Of a stretch of 64,000 bases of DNA, positions 16,367-26,380 are shown one piece after another (the first letter of the stretch is position 1; the number at the start of each line of letters is the position of its first letter). Made by a program: the position numbers and the translations under genes. Where the stretch lies: the NCBI RefSeq assembly GCF_039543385.1, contig NZ_BAABJQ010000006.1, positions 1-64,000 on the forward strand. The letters run 5' to 3'. The notes below the pieces were generated by a model, which ran no database searches, was not told the origin of the DNA, and saw only the letters and a program-made list of their open reading frames with translations. The DNA is from Rugosimonospora acidiphila. GTDB lineage: Bacteria > Actinomycetota > Actinomycetes > Mycobacteriales > Micromonosporaceae.

Positions 16367-16840
16367 TCAGCCCGGCGCGCCGTCGAGCACCGGGATCGGG
16401 GCGCCGGAGACCGGGGAGCGCACCGGGCCGAGGCCGCGCAGCAGCAGGTACAGCGGGGCCATGTTGGTGCCGGTCCGGCTCGCGATCGCCGCCTGGAACA
16501 CCTCGTACGCCCGCTGCCACGCCCTCGCGTCGGCGTGGGCCAGCACGCCGTACCGGTCCCAGATCAGCACGTGCCCCCGCGCCCGCAGCCAGGTGAGATC
16601 AGACAGGCAATCGGCCAAAGTGTCCCAATTATGGCCGAACCAGGCGGGGAACGCGAGGGTCCGGGCGCACTCCTCGTGTGACCGGTTCGCATCGGTGATC
16701 CGGCGCCCGTTGAGTGGGTACGCCGCCCAGCCGAGCGCGGTCAACTCCCGGCGTACCGCTCCGTGGTGCGCCCGGGAGCGCCACAGGTAGACCCCCGGCG
16801 GCTGGGCTGCCCCGACCACCGCGCCGAGCCGGCCGTTCAT
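16367..16840 (-). CDS. Barstar-family protein, orphan
   Basis: 157 residues. The barstar signature runs around residues 62-85 as FPAWFGHNWDTLADCLSDLT, the helix-2 region that plugs the RNase active site in classical barstar. The ORF is longer than classical barstar (about 90 residues), with an N-terminal 25-residue extension and a C-terminal tail. Barstar proteins bind and inhibit secreted barnase-type RNases, but no barnase, polymorphic toxin or secretion gene is adjacent; neighbours are the polyprenyl synthase and a mannosyltransferase. It may serve as an immunity gene against foreign toxins or have another ligand. Confidence 0.88.
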   Translation of the reverse strand: MNGRLGAVVGAAQPPGVYLWRSRAHHGAVRRELTALGWAAYPLNGRRITDANRSHEECARTLAFPAWFGHNWDTLADCLSDLTWLRARGHVLIWDRYGVLAHADARAWQRAYEVFQAAIASRTGTNMAPLYLLLRGLGPVRSPVSGAPIPVLDGAPG

Positions 16841-16906
16841 CGCCGCACCTGGCCCAGCGTGCCGGTTGGTAGCGTTGCGGTGACGGTCGTCCGAGGGGAG
16901 TCATCA

Positions 16907-18796
16907 GTGGTTGACCGGCCCTCGCGCCGCGACCGGCGGCCGCCGGACCACACCCGGACCGCGGGCGGCGCCGCGCGCACCGTCCCCGACGCGACCGGCG
17001 ACCCCCGTCCCGGCGACGCTGCGACCTCGGCCGGCGACGACGGCAGACTCCATCCCGGCACGTCCAGGACACCCCCCTCGAATCAACCGGTATCGGCCCC
17101 CCAGCCCCCGGTGTCCCGTGCTTCCGCGAAGTCTGCGCGACCCGGCCCGTGGAGGCAAGCCGCCGGGCGGGCGAAGGTCGCCGTCACCGGCGCCACCGGC
17201 CTCGGCGCCGTGGGCCTGGTCGGTGCGGGTGGCCTGGCGGCGGCCAGCTACCTGGCAAACGGCGCCCACCCGCGCGGCGCCGCGCCCGTCGCGGTGTGGC
17301 TGGTCGGCACGGTGCTGCTGGCCGGCGCCTGGCTCGGGCTCGGGCGCAGGCTGGACCGGGTGCCGCCGGGCCGGCTGCTGCTCATCGGGCTGCTGTGGGC
17401 GGCGGTGCTGCTGGCCAGCGCGCCGCTGGGCAGCCGGGACGGCTATGCGTACGCCTGCCAGGGCACGCTGGTCACGCACGGGGTCGACCCGTACACCAGT
17501 GGGATCGCCGCGCTGCCCTGCCCGTGGCTGACCTCGGTGCCCGCGTTGTGGTGGACGACTCCTACGCCGTACGGGCCGCTGTGGCTGATGCTCTCCGGCG
17601 CCGCGGCGGCCGGGTCGGGCGGGCACCTGGCCGTGGCGATCGCGCTGCTGCGGGTGATCGCCGTCGCCGGCGTGGCGCTGATCGGCTGGGCCGGCCTCCG
17701 GCTGGCCCGGACGCTGGGCGTGGACCCGGCCCGGGCGGCGTGGCTCGGCGCGCTGAGCCCGGTGGTGCTGGTGCACGCGGTGTCCGGCGTACACAACGAC
17801 GCCCTGCTGGCCGGGCTCGTGGTGACCGGCCTGGCGGTGGCGGCCCGGCCGGCCGTCGCCCGCCCGGCGGCACCCCGCCCGCCCGCGCTCGCGGCGGCCG
17901 CCTCCGGCCCGGCTGCCTCCGGTCCCGCTGTCCCGGGTCCGGCGGCCTCCGGTCCGACGGCCCCCGAGACGGCCTCGCTGGCGTCCGATCCGCCCGGCAT
18001 CGACCCACTCGGAATCGACTCACTCGGGACCGGTCCGCCCGGGATCGCGGCGTGGTGGGCCTCGCCGCTGGCCCGGGCGGCCCTGGCCGGGGCGCTGATC
18101 GGGCTGGCCGTCGGCGTCAAGGCGACCGCGCTGGTGGCGCTGCCGTTCGTGGCCCTGCTGGCCGCCGGCGACCGGCGCTGGTGGCAGATCATCCGGGCCG
18201 GCGCGGTAGCCTGCCTCGGGCTGGCCGCCGGGTACGCGGTGTTCGCCGTGCCCAGCGGGTACGGGGTGGGCTGGCTGCCCGCCCTGCGCGGCACCGCCCA
18301 GTTGATCCAGTGGACCTCGCTGCCCACCGGGATCGGCATGGCCGCCGGCTACCTGGTGCGCGGGCTGGGCCGGCCCGACCTTGCCACGCCGGCCCTGGAC
18401 GTAGCCCGGGCGGTCGGCCTGGTGATCCTCACCGTGACCCTGGTGGGTCTGTGGCTGCGCGCGCGCCGGCTGGCGGAGCGGCCCCAGCCGGTGGTCGCCG
18501 CCGCCGGGGTGGCCCTGGCCGCGACCGTGCTGCTGGCTCCGGTGGCCTTCCCCTGGTACCTGCTGGCCCCGCTGGCCGTGCTGGCGTTCTCGGTGTCCGG
18601 CGAGCGAGCCCGGCACCGGCTCGCCCTGGGCGTGGCCGGGTTGGCGCTGCTGGTGCTGCCGGACGGCACCGGCGTGGCCGCGCTGACCAAGCTGCCCGGC
18701 GCCCTGCTGGACACCGCCCTGGTGATCACGATTCTGGTGGTGCTGATCCGGCGGCGCCGCGCCGGCCGAGCCACACCCACAGCGACAGGGTGCTGA
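16907..18796 (+). CDS. MptA/MptB-like polyprenol-phosphomannose-dependent alpha-1,6-mannosyltransferase
   Basis: 629-residue GT-C type membrane protein, expected to use polyprenyl-phosphate-mannose at the outer face of the membrane to extend lipoglycan mannan backbones. The GT-C acidic motif appears as LGSRDGYAYACQGTLV (around residues 175-190) followed by GVDPYTSG. About 12 membrane spans; the cytosolic N-terminal 85 residues are Pro/Arg-rich. A repetitive Ala-Ser-Gly-Pro insert (AASGPAVPGPAASGP, around 330-370) breaks a loop. GTG at 16907 follows a GAGGGGAG ribosome site. It is the positional counterpart of M. tuberculosis mptA (Rv2174). Its 3' end overlaps crtYd on the other strand by 71 bp. 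Confidence 0.88.
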   Translation: MVDRPSRRDRRPPDHTRTAGGAARTVPDATGDPRPGDAATSAGDDGRLHPGTSRTPPSNQPVSAPQPPVSRASAKSARPGPWRQAAGRAKVAVTGATGLGAVGLVGAGGLAAASYLANGAHPRGAAPVAVWLVGTVLLAGAWLGLGRRLDRVPPGRLLLIGLLWAAVLLASAPLGSRDGYAYACQGTLVTHGVDPYTSGIAALPCPWLTSVPALWWTTPTPYGPLWLMLSGAAAAGSGGHLAVAIALLRVIAVAGVALIGWAGLRLARTLGVDPARAAWLGALSPVVLVHAVSGVHNDALLAGLVVTGLAVAARPAVARPAAPRPPALAAAASGPAASGPAVPGPAASGPTAPETASLASDPPGIDPLGIDSLGTGPPGIAAWWASPLARAALAGALIGLAVGVKATALVALPFVALLAAGDRRWWQIIRAGAVACLGLAAGYAVFAVPSGYGVGWLPALRGTAQLIQWTSLPTGIGMAAGYLVRGLGRPDLATPALDVARAVGLVILTVTLVGLWLRARRLAERPQPVVAAAGVALAATVLLAPVAFPWYLLAPLAVLAFSVSGERARHRLALGVAGLALLVLPDGTGVAALTKLPGALLDTALVITILVVLIRRRRAGRATPTATGC

Positions 18797-19046
18797 GCAC
18801 CAGTGCGAAGCCGAAGGCGAGATCCTCCACAGGCGCGTACCCGAACCGCCAGCCGATGATCGCGTGCGGGTTGTACCGCACGATCCGTCGCCCGGTGAGC
18901 AGCCCGTTGACGATCAGTTGCCCGGCCAGCACGATCGGGTACGTGATCCAGAACGTCCGGGACGCGACCAGCCGGGTACCCAGCACCACCAGGTCCAGCA
19001 GCAGGGCACCGGCCAGCCCGACCGCCGCCGCCTCCGTGTAGGTCAC
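18726..19046 (-). CDS. crtYd: Lycopene cyclase domain subunit CrtYd
   Basis: 106 residues, three membrane helices. Together with CrtYc it forms the heterodimeric lycopene cyclase of actinobacteria, homologous to the halves of fused CrtY cyclases. Features: FWITYPIVLAGQLIVNGLLTG and HAIIGWRFGYAPVEDLAFGF; the PVED segment with acidic residues is typical of the family. GTG at 19046 overlaps the crtYc stop (GTGA). The last 71 bp of the gene are antisense to the end of the mannosyltransferase gene. Which ring (beta, epsilon or other) is formed cannot be read from sequence. Confidence 0.88.
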   Translation of the reverse strand: MTYTEAAAVGLAGALLLDLVVLGTRLVASRTFWITYPIVLAGQLIVNGLLTGRRIVRYNPHAIIGWRFGYAPVEDLAFGFALVLSTLSLWVWLGRRGAAGSAPPES

Positions 19047-19384
19047 GCCGCCTCCTGGTCACGGCGCGAGCGCCGGCGCCGGAGACTGACCCGTACCGCC
19101 TCGTAACCGAGCACCGAACAGATCGGTACCACGACGAAGAACAGCAGCTCCTCCAGCGGCAGCCGGCCGGGCAGCCGGACCCCGGTGATCTGGCCCGGGT
19201 CGTAGCTCCAGTGACGCGCGGCGATGGCCGCGACGTCCCAGCCGCCGAAGACCAGCACGATCGGCACCACGGTCAGCAGCAGCCGGCGCCACTGGCGCAG
19301 CACCCCCACGCGCAGCACCGGCTCCAGCCAGAGGGCACCGGCCAGGCAGCCGGCCAGCACCGCCAGGTAGATCAGGTGACGCAT
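19043..19384 (-). CDS. crtYc: Lycopene cyclase domain subunit CrtYc
   Basis: 113 residues, membrane protein. The motif PLEELLFFVVVPICSVLGYEAVR near residues 75-97 is the family hallmark, with paired glutamates proposed to act in ring formation. It begins with an ATG at 19384 (MRHLIYLAVLAG). Expressed with crtYd through a 4-bp overlap. With the hydratase, glycosyltransferase and desaturase at 9.7-13.3 kb this predicts a monocyclic, glycosylated carotenoid. Confidence 0.9.
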   Translation of the reverse strand: MRHLIYLAVLAGCLAGALWLEPVLRVGVLRQWRRLLLTVVPIVLVFGGWDVAAIAARHWSYDPGQITGVRLPGRLPLEELLFFVVVPICSVLGYEAVRVSLRRRRSRRDQEAA

Positions 19385-19427
19385 CGCGGTGCGGGTCGGC
19401 GGCCGCCGGTGGCGCTCATCCGCCGCG

Positions 19428-19793
19428 TCAGAAGCCGAGCGCCTGGGCCCGGCGCTTGACCTCGGTGGCCCGGTCGCCCGCCAGCGCGGCGGCGGGCGTG
19501 CCAGGCAGCGACTCGTCGGCGGTGTACAGCCACCGCAGCGCCTCTTCGTCGTTGTACCCAGCGTCGCGCAGCAGCGTCAGAACTCCCGGGAGGTGCTTAC
19601 GGACGGCAGGCGTGGAGACCAGTTCGGCGGGCACCCGCAAGACACCGTCGCGGCGCACCGCGAGCAGGCTGCGGTCCCGGATGAGCTGGTGCACCCGGGT
19701 CACCGGGATCTCCAGCCGCTCGGCGAGGTCGGGCAGGTTTACCCACTCGGCCGGCTCGACGGCCTGGTCGGAAGCGGATACGGGATCGGTCAC
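19428..19793 (-). CDS. Rv2175c-type winged-helix DNA-binding protein
   Basis: 121 residues from a GTG at 19793 preceded by AAGGTGGTGAG. The N-terminal winged-helix region WVNLPDLAERLEIPVTRVHQLIRDRSLL is followed by AVRRDGVLRVPAEL and a C-terminal helical domain GVLTLLRDAGYNDEEALRWLY. In M. tuberculosis Rv2175c is a DNA-binding substrate of the adjacent kinase PknL, phosphorylated on an N-terminal threonine, which abolishes DNA binding. Here the gene is likewise divergent from a PASTA kinase, and the N-terminus VTDPVSASD offers Thr/Ser sites. Confidence 0.88.
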   Translation of the reverse strand: MTDPVSASDQAVEPAEWVNLPDLAERLEIPVTRVHQLIRDRSLLAVRRDGVLRVPAELVSTPAVRKHLPGVLTLLRDAGYNDEEALRWLYTADESLPGTPAAALAGDRATEVKRRAQALGF

Positions 19794-20097
19794 CTCACCA
19801 CCTTGCCACGACCGACCCGGCCGGGGTCCGCCCGCCCCACGGGATGACCGGCACCCCGGGGAGGAAGTGACCGTGAGTCGCTGGCGGTCCTGGCCGGCCC
19901 ACCCACCGCGACACCCGGCAACCGCGCGCCGCCGGCGCACTCCGTTCGTACCGCCGCTCCGGGCCTCCCCGGCCACCGACGATGATCGGGCACGTTACCG
20001 TTTCGTCGCCGTGCTGTGGCATCCTGGCTGCCGTTAAGCATCCGTGGCCGTACGCGCCGGCCCACTGTCCCGATCCGCCTCATAGACTTGCCTGCTG
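19794..20097. other. Divergent promoter region between Rv2175c-like gene and PknL-like kinase
   Basis: 304 bp. It contains the kinase -10 (TAGACT, 20083-20088, nine bases before the ATG) and a GTG at 19873 behind a strong GGGGAGGAAG ribosome site that opens a 54-codon basic reading frame ending at 20037. That frame has no recognisable features, so I do not call it a gene. Confidence 0.5.
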
Positions 20098-22233
20098 ATG
20101 GACACCAAGGTCGCAGATTCACTCATCGGAGCGCTGATCGACCGGCGCTATCGCATCCGCGGACTCGTCGCCCGCGGCGGGATGGCGACCGTCTACACCG
20201 CCACCGACGAGCGCCTGGAGCGCACGGTGGCGCTGAAGATCATCCACCCGACGCAGCCCCGCGACCCGCGCTTTCTGGAGCGGTTCACCGACGAGGCGAA
20301 GGCCATCGCCCGGCTCACCCACCCGAACGTGGTCGCCGTCTATGACCAGGGCGTACACGAGGGCCTGCCGTACTTGATCATGGAGTATGTGCGCGGCCGG
20401 ACGCTGCGCGACATGCTGTCGGACCGGCACCGGTTCAACGCGCAGGAGTCGCTGTCGATCCTGGAGCAGGTGCTCGCCGCGGTGGCCGCCGCGCACCGGG
20501 CCGGCGTGGTGCACCGCGACATCAAGCCGGAAAATGTCCTGGTCGCCGAGGCTCCCAGCGGCGGCAGCCTGCTCGACGCGGTCGTCAAGGTGGCCGACTT
20601 CGGGCTGGCCCGGGCGGTCGAGGCCAGTGCCGACGACAATGCCGGGCAGTTGCTGGCCACCGTGGCGTATGTGGCTCCCGAACTGGTGACCGACGGGCGC
20701 GCGGATCCCCGCAGCGACATCTACTCGACCGGCATCGTGCTGTTCGAGATGGTCACCGGCCGGGTTCCCTACGACGGGGACAAACCCGTCGAGATCGCCT
20801 GGCGCCACGTCGACCAGGACGTCCCGCCGCCGTCCAAGTTCGTCGCGGGCCTGCCACCGGCGCTGGACAATCTGGTCATCCGGGCGACCCGGCGCGACCC
20901 GGGTGGCCGGCCGAGCGACGCCGGCGTGATGCTGGCCGAGGTCCAGGCGGTGCGGGAGGAGCTGACCAGCGCTCCCGTCCCGGCCGTGTCGGCGCCGACC
21001 ATCGCGGTGCCCGTGTCCACGCCGCCCTCCAGCGCGACCCAGATCATCCCGCCGCCCGGCACGACCCAGATCATCCCGGCGGCCGGCGCGACCCAGATCA
21101 TCCCGCCGCCCGGCACCACGCAGATCATCCCGCCCGGCAGCCCGACCCAGATCATCGCTACGCCGGACGCGATGCCCAACCAGCGTCCGTCGTGGGCGAG
21201 GCTGCCGGAGACCCAGGCGCCGCCGCCGGTCAGCACCGGTACGGTGCACCGCAGCGGCACGGTGCACCGCAGCGGCACCGTTCACCGCAGCGGCGAGTTC
21301 CTCGACAACGACCGGCCCGGCCCGCGCAAGCGGTTCGCCGCGCTGACCGGCACCCCGAACCGGCGCAAGGCGTTCGCCGCCACGCTGGTGGTCATCGGGC
21401 TGCTCGTGGCCGTCGGCGGCTGGTGGTTCGGCCTGGGCCGTTACACCTCGGCGCCATCCCTGATCCAGCTCAGCCAGGCGCAGGCCGTGGCACAGGCCAA
21501 ACAGCACGGGCTGAAGATCAAGATCGGTCCGGGCCAGTACGAGGAGAAGATCAAGGCCGGCACCGTGGTGGGCCAGACGCCCGGCGAGCGCCAACGGATC
21601 CTCAAGGGCGGCACCATCACCCTGTCCCTGTCCCGCGGCCCCGAGCGGTTCATCATTCCCGACGAGCACGGGCGGGTCTACGACGAGGCCGCCGCCACCC
21701 TGGCCCAGGACAAGCTCGTCATCAAGCGGGTCGACGCGTACGACAACGCGATGCCGGCCGGCAACGTGTTGACCACGGACCCGCCCGCCGGCACCAAGGT
21801 GCCGCCGAACACCCAGATCACCGTCACGGTCAGCAAGGGCAAGGCGCCGATCACCGTCCCGAACGTCATCGGCACGGACCAGGCCACCGCCACGACCCAG
21901 CTGCAGCAGTTGGGCCTGCAGGTCGCCATCCAGTCACAGCAGAGCACCAAGCCGGCCGGGCAGGTGACCAACCAGAGCATTCCCGACGGCGACGGCGCGA
22001 CGAGCGGCGCGACCATCATCCTGACGGTCAGCTCCGGCCCGCCGACGGTGGCCGTACCGAACGTGTCCAACCTGAACTACAGCTTCGACCAGGCCAACCA
22101 GATCCTCCAGCAGGCCGGGCTGGTCGGGGTGCAGGTGCTCGCCCTCCCGGGTGGTCAGGTGCGGCAGCAGAATCCACCCGCCGACACCCAGGTGGCGCCG
22201 GGCTCACAGGTCCAGCTATGGATCATGCCGTAA
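20098..22233 (+). CDS. pknL: Membrane Ser/Thr protein kinase with PASTA repeats (PknL/PknB type)
   Basis: 711 residues. Cytosolic kinase domain at residues 18-280: ARGGMATVYTA glycine loop, catalytic K47, HRDIKPEN with D141, DFG with D167 and TVAYVAPEL activation loop. A linker (residues 300-420) holds five copies of TQII spaced by Pro-rich spacers and three GTVHRS repeats. One membrane helix at about 424-446 is followed by four extracellular PASTA domains to the end, which in this family sense peptidoglycan fragments or lipid II. Divergent from the Rv2175c-like gene as in mycobacteria, although PknL of M. tuberculosis lacks PASTA domains as far as I recall. A -10 (TAGACT) nine bases before the ATG implies a very short leader. 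Confidence 0.93.
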   Translation: MDTKVADSLIGALIDRRYRIRGLVARGGMATVYTATDERLERTVALKIIHPTQPRDPRFLERFTDEAKAIARLTHPNVVAVYDQGVHEGLPYLIMEYVRGRTLRDMLSDRHRFNAQESLSILEQVLAAVAAAHRAGVVHRDIKPENVLVAEAPSGGSLLDAVVKVADFGLARAVEASADDNAGQLLATVAYVAPELVTDGRADPRSDIYSTGIVLFEMVTGRVPYDGDKPVEIAWRHVDQDVPPPSKFVAGLPPALDNLVIRATRRDPGGRPSDAGVMLAEVQAVREELTSAPVPAVSAPTIAVPVSTPPSSATQIIPPPGTTQIIPAAGATQIIPPPGTTQIIPPGSPTQIIATPDAMPNQRPSWARLPETQAPPPVSTGTVHRSGTVHRSGTVHRSGEFLDNDRPGPRKRFAALTGTPNRRKAFAATLVVIGLLVAVGGWWFGLGRYTSAPSLIQLSQAQAVAQAKQHGLKIKIGPGQYEEKIKAGTVVGQTPGERQRILKGGTITLSLSRGPERFIIPDEHGRVYDEAAATLAQDKLVIKRVDAYDNAMPAGNVLTTDPPAGTKVPPNTQITVTVSKGKAPITVPNVIGTDQATATTQLQQLGLQVAIQSQQSTKPAGQVTNQSIPDGDGATSGATIILTVSSGPPTVAVPNVSNLNYSFDQANQILQQAGLVGVQVLALPGGQVRQQNPPADTQVAPGSQVQLWIMP
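21028..21296. repeat. Two repeat arrays in the kinase linker
   Basis: First array (about 21028-21165): five copies of acccagatcatc (TQII) spaced 24-30 bp. Second array (21238-21294): three 18-bp copies of ggcacggtgcaccgcagc (GTVHRS). Both preserve frame. Confidence 0.85.
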
Positions 22234-23126
22234 CCGCGGGCGCGCCGGAGGACGTCGACTGGGCGCTGGGCGCGCACGCGCCGGTCTCCGGCGGACTCGC
22301 CCGCGCCGCTCTGCCGTACCTGGACATCATCGGCGCGCGGGCGGTTCAGGTGTACGTGTCCAACCCGCGCGGCTGGGCCCGGTCGGCCGGCGACCCCGAT
22401 CAGGACAAGGCGTTCCTGGACGGCATCGAGCAACGGGGCGCTCGGGCGTACGTGCACGCCTCGCTGCTGACCAATCTCGGCTCGCCGACCCCGGCGACGG
22501 TGGCCCAGTCCGTGGCCACCCTGGAGCACGCGCTCGAACGCGGCCGGGCCATCGGCGCGCTCGGCGTGGTCTACCACGCGGGCAGCGCGGTGGACGCCGA
22601 ACACGCGGAGCGGGCCATGGCCCAGCTGCGCGAGCACCTGCTGCCGCTGCTGGACTCGGCCGCGAAGGTTGGCGGCCCCCGGCTGCTGGTCGAGCCGAGC
22701 GCGGGCGGCGGCCGCTCGCTGGCGTCCCGGGTGGAGCATCTGAGCGACTACCTGGACGCGGTGGACCGGCACCCGTGGCTGGGCGTGTGCTTCGACACCT
22801 GCCACGCCTGGGCGGCGGGGCACGACCTGGCCGCCCCCGGCGGCATGACCGCGACCCTGGACGCGCTGGTCGCCGCGTGCGGACCGGACCGGCTGGCCCT
22901 GGTGCACGCCAACGACTCGAAGGACGGGCTGGGCTCCACCCGGGACCGGCACGAGAACCTGGGCGCAGGCTCGATCGGCGTCGCGCCCTTCGCCGAGTTG
23001 CTGGCGCACCCCGCCGTGGCCGGCGTACCGGTCATCGTCGAGACGCCCAGCGACGGCTCGGCCGGCCACGCCAAGGACATCGCCACCCTGCGCGAACTGA
23101 TCCCCACCGGCCGCCGTGTGGCCTGA
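22218..23126 (+). CDS. nfo: Endonuclease IV (AP endonuclease)
   Basis: 302 residues. TIM-barrel AP endonuclease that cuts 5' of abasic sites in base-excision repair. Zinc-ligand regions are visible: GAHAPVSGGL, NPRGW, VYHAGS, LLVEPSAGGG, LGVCFDTCHAWAAGHD, VHANDSKDGLGSTRDRHENLG and ETPSDG. The ATG at 22218 lies within the kinase gene, overlapping its stop by 16 bp, so it is probably cotranscribed. The family usually has 280-290 residues. Confidence 0.93.
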   Translation: MDHAVTAGAPEDVDWALGAHAPVSGGLARAALPYLDIIGARAVQVYVSNPRGWARSAGDPDQDKAFLDGIEQRGARAYVHASLLTNLGSPTPATVAQSVATLEHALERGRAIGALGVVYHAGSAVDAEHAERAMAQLREHLLPLLDSAAKVGGPRLLVEPSAGGGRSLASRVEHLSDYLDAVDRHPWLGVCFDTCHAWAAGHDLAAPGGMTATLDALVAACGPDRLALVHANDSKDGLGSTRDRHENLGAGSIGVAPFAELLAHPAVAGVPVIVETPSDGSAGHAKDIATLRELIPTGRRVA

Positions 23127-23280
23127 TACCGAGGGCGATCAGGCCGATCCGCGCGCGCCGCGCCGGCCGGGCTGGGGCTGCCTGGCCGCGATGATCGTCG
23201 TGGGGATCGGGCTGATCGTCGTCGTGGTGATCGCCGTCAACGTGGCCGGTACCGCCTTCTCCGGCGTGCGGATCCGGTAG
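23116..23280 (+). CDS. Small single-span membrane protein
   Basis: 54 codons from a GTG overlapping the nfo end by 11 bp. A polar N-terminus (VWPDTEGDQADPRAPRRPGW) is followed by a hydrophobic helix AAMIVVGIGLIVVVVIAVNVAG and a short tail. Hydrophobic periodicity and tight coupling to nfo support a real gene, with a hairpin terminator just beyond the stop. Function unknown. Confidence 0.5.
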   Translation: MWPDTEGDQADPRAPRRPGWGCLAAMIVVGIGLIVVVVIAVNVAGTAFSGVRIR

Positions 23281-23296
23281 CCGGCGGACGCGACTC

Positions 23297-23320
23297 GGCC
23301 GGCGGACGCAGCCGCCGGCC
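23297..23320. terminator. GC-rich hairpin between convergent genes
   Basis: GGCCGGCGG / CCGCCGGCC, a perfect 9-bp stem with a 6-base loop, between the plus-strand small gene ending at 23280 and the minus-strand threonine aldolase gene ending at 23347. No U-tract, as is common in actinobacteria. Confidence 0.6.
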
Positions 23321-23346
23321 GGCACGTTGTCGGGTGCGGGCGGCCC

Positions 23347-24384
23347 TCAGGCCCGGCCAAGGATCCCCGTCAGCACCTCGATCGCCTGGTCGATCCCGGC
23401 GTCGTCGACGTCCAGGTGGGTCACCAGCCGACCCGACCGGGGCCCCAGTACCGAGACCAGCACGCCCCGCTCCCGGGCCGCGGTGGCGAACGACGGGACG
23501 TCGATCGGCGCCTTGGTCAGGTCCAGCGGCACGATGTTGGTGACCACCCGGCCGGCGTCCACGACGCCGTACGGGGCCAGGGCCTCGGCCAGCCGCCGGG
23601 CCCGGACGTGGTCGTCGGCCAGCCGCTCGATGTGGTGGCTCAGCGCGTAGTCGCCGGCCGCCGCCAGGATGCCCGCCTGGCGCATGCCGCCGCCGAGGCG
23701 CTTGCGGATGACCCGCGCCCGCTCGATGCGCTCCCGGCTGGACACGACCACGGAGCCGACCGGCGCCCCTAGCCCCTTGGAGAGGCAGACCGACAGGGTG
23801 TCGAACAGGGCGCCGTAGGTGGCCAGCGGCACCCCGTCGGCCACGTGCGCGTGCCAGATCCGCGCCCCGTCGCAGTGCAGCCCGATCCCGGCGTCGTTGG
23901 CGACACGGCGCAGGGACTCCAGCGTGGACAGGGGGATGATGCCCCCACCGCCCCGGTTGTGGGTCTGCTCCACGGCGATCGCCCGGGTGGCCACCGCGTT
24001 GTACCCGGTGGGCCGGATCATGCCGGCGACCACCTCGGGATCGATGTCCGCCCCGGCCGCCGGCCAGGTACGCGACGAGATCCCGCCCAGCGCGGCGGCG
24101 GCACCTATCTCGTACGTGACGACGTGCGCGTCCGCGTCGCAGAGCAACTCCTCGCCGGGCGGTACGAGCAGCTGCAGGCACGTCTGGTTGGCCATCGAGC
24201 CGGTGGGCGTGAACATCGCGGCCTCGTGGCCGAACAGCGCGGCGACCCTGGCCTCCAGCGCGTTCACGGTGGGGTCTTCACCGTAGACGTCGTCGCCGAC
24301 CTCAGCCGCCGCCATCGCCTCGCGCATGGCGGCGACCGGCCGGGTCACGGTATCCGAACGAAGATCAACATTCGAGGTGGTCAC
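23347..24384 (-). CDS. ltaE: Low-specificity L-threonine aldolase family enzyme
   Basis: 345 residues, fold-type I PLP enzyme cleaving L-threonine/allo-threonine to glycine and acetaldehyde. Visible family motifs: DLRSDTVTRP at the start, GDDVYGEDPTVNALE, EQTHNRGGGG, HCDGARIWHA and the PLP-lysine region SVCLSKGLGAPVGS. The GTG at 24384 is chosen because the family normally begins just before the DLRSDTVT motif. It lies downstream of aroF on the same strand. Confidence 0.92.
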   Translation of the reverse strand: MTTSNVDLRSDTVTRPVAAMREAMAAAEVGDDVYGEDPTVNALEARVAALFGHEAAMFTPTGSMANQTCLQLLVPPGEELLCDADAHVVTYEIGAAAALGGISSRTWPAAGADIDPEVVAGMIRPTGYNAVATRAIAVEQTHNRGGGGIIPLSTLESLRRVANDAGIGLHCDGARIWHAHVADGVPLATYGALFDTLSVCLSKGLGAPVGSVVVSSRERIERARVIRKRLGGGMRQAGILAAAGDYALSHHIERLADDHVRARRLAEALAPYGVVDAGRVVTNIVPLDLTKAPIDVPSFATAARERGVLVSVLGPRSGRLVTHLDVDDAGIDQAIEVLTGILGRA

Positions 24385-24469
24385 GATCGAATACTACGAG
24401 GCCCGCCACCAGGGCTTTCGCGCGCCGGCCCGGCGCGGGCGCCCGTACGCCCCACCGGCGGTGGCGGGG

Positions 24470-25963
<1,494 letters not shown>

Positions 25964-26323
25964 TCAGCCGACGGGTACCGGGCGGCGCCCGGCGAACCCG
26001 CAGTCCAGCCGGTGGTACCAGGTGATCTCCGGATCGCCCTCCAGCCAGCACCAGAGCACGGGCTCGTCGTCCAACTCGCCGGGAAAGTCGAGCAGCAGCG
26101 GGGCGTACCCCTTGATCTGGGCACCCTGCTCGGCGAGGAGTTCCAGGTCCGCGTACAGCCGGGCCTCCAGGCCCTTGACCTCGGCGAGGCCGCCCAACCT
26201 GCTGGTGCCGGCGCGGGCCAGGTCGGCGCGCAGCTCGGCCAGGTCCGCCCGGACCACAATAAGATCATTCAGCCGCGGTCGCAGCGCCGCGAGGGTTGCC
26301 CGCGCGTCATCCAGCCCGTACAC
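25964..26323 (-). CDS. DUF2203 family protein
   Basis: 119 residues. The C-terminal half with IKGYAPLLLDFPGELDDEPV and LCWLEGDPEITWYHRLD-like pattern (here LWCWLEGDPEITWYHRLDCGF) is diagnostic of DUF2203, a family of small proteins in actinobacteria and other Gram-positives. An N-terminal coiled region (ARATLAALRPRLNDL) precedes it. Function unknown. GTG start at 26323. Lies between proC and aroF on the same strand. Confidence 0.85.
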   Translation of the reverse strand: MYGLDDARATLAALRPRLNDLIVVRADLAELRADLARAGTSRLGGLAEVKGLEARLYADLELLAEQGAQIKGYAPLLLDFPGELDDEPVLWCWLEGDPEITWYHRLDCGFAGRRPVPVG

Positions 26324-26380
26324 GACGCTCAGTATCCGCCGATCGCCTCCGTGGATGCCCGGCCCGGGCGACTGCCCGGC

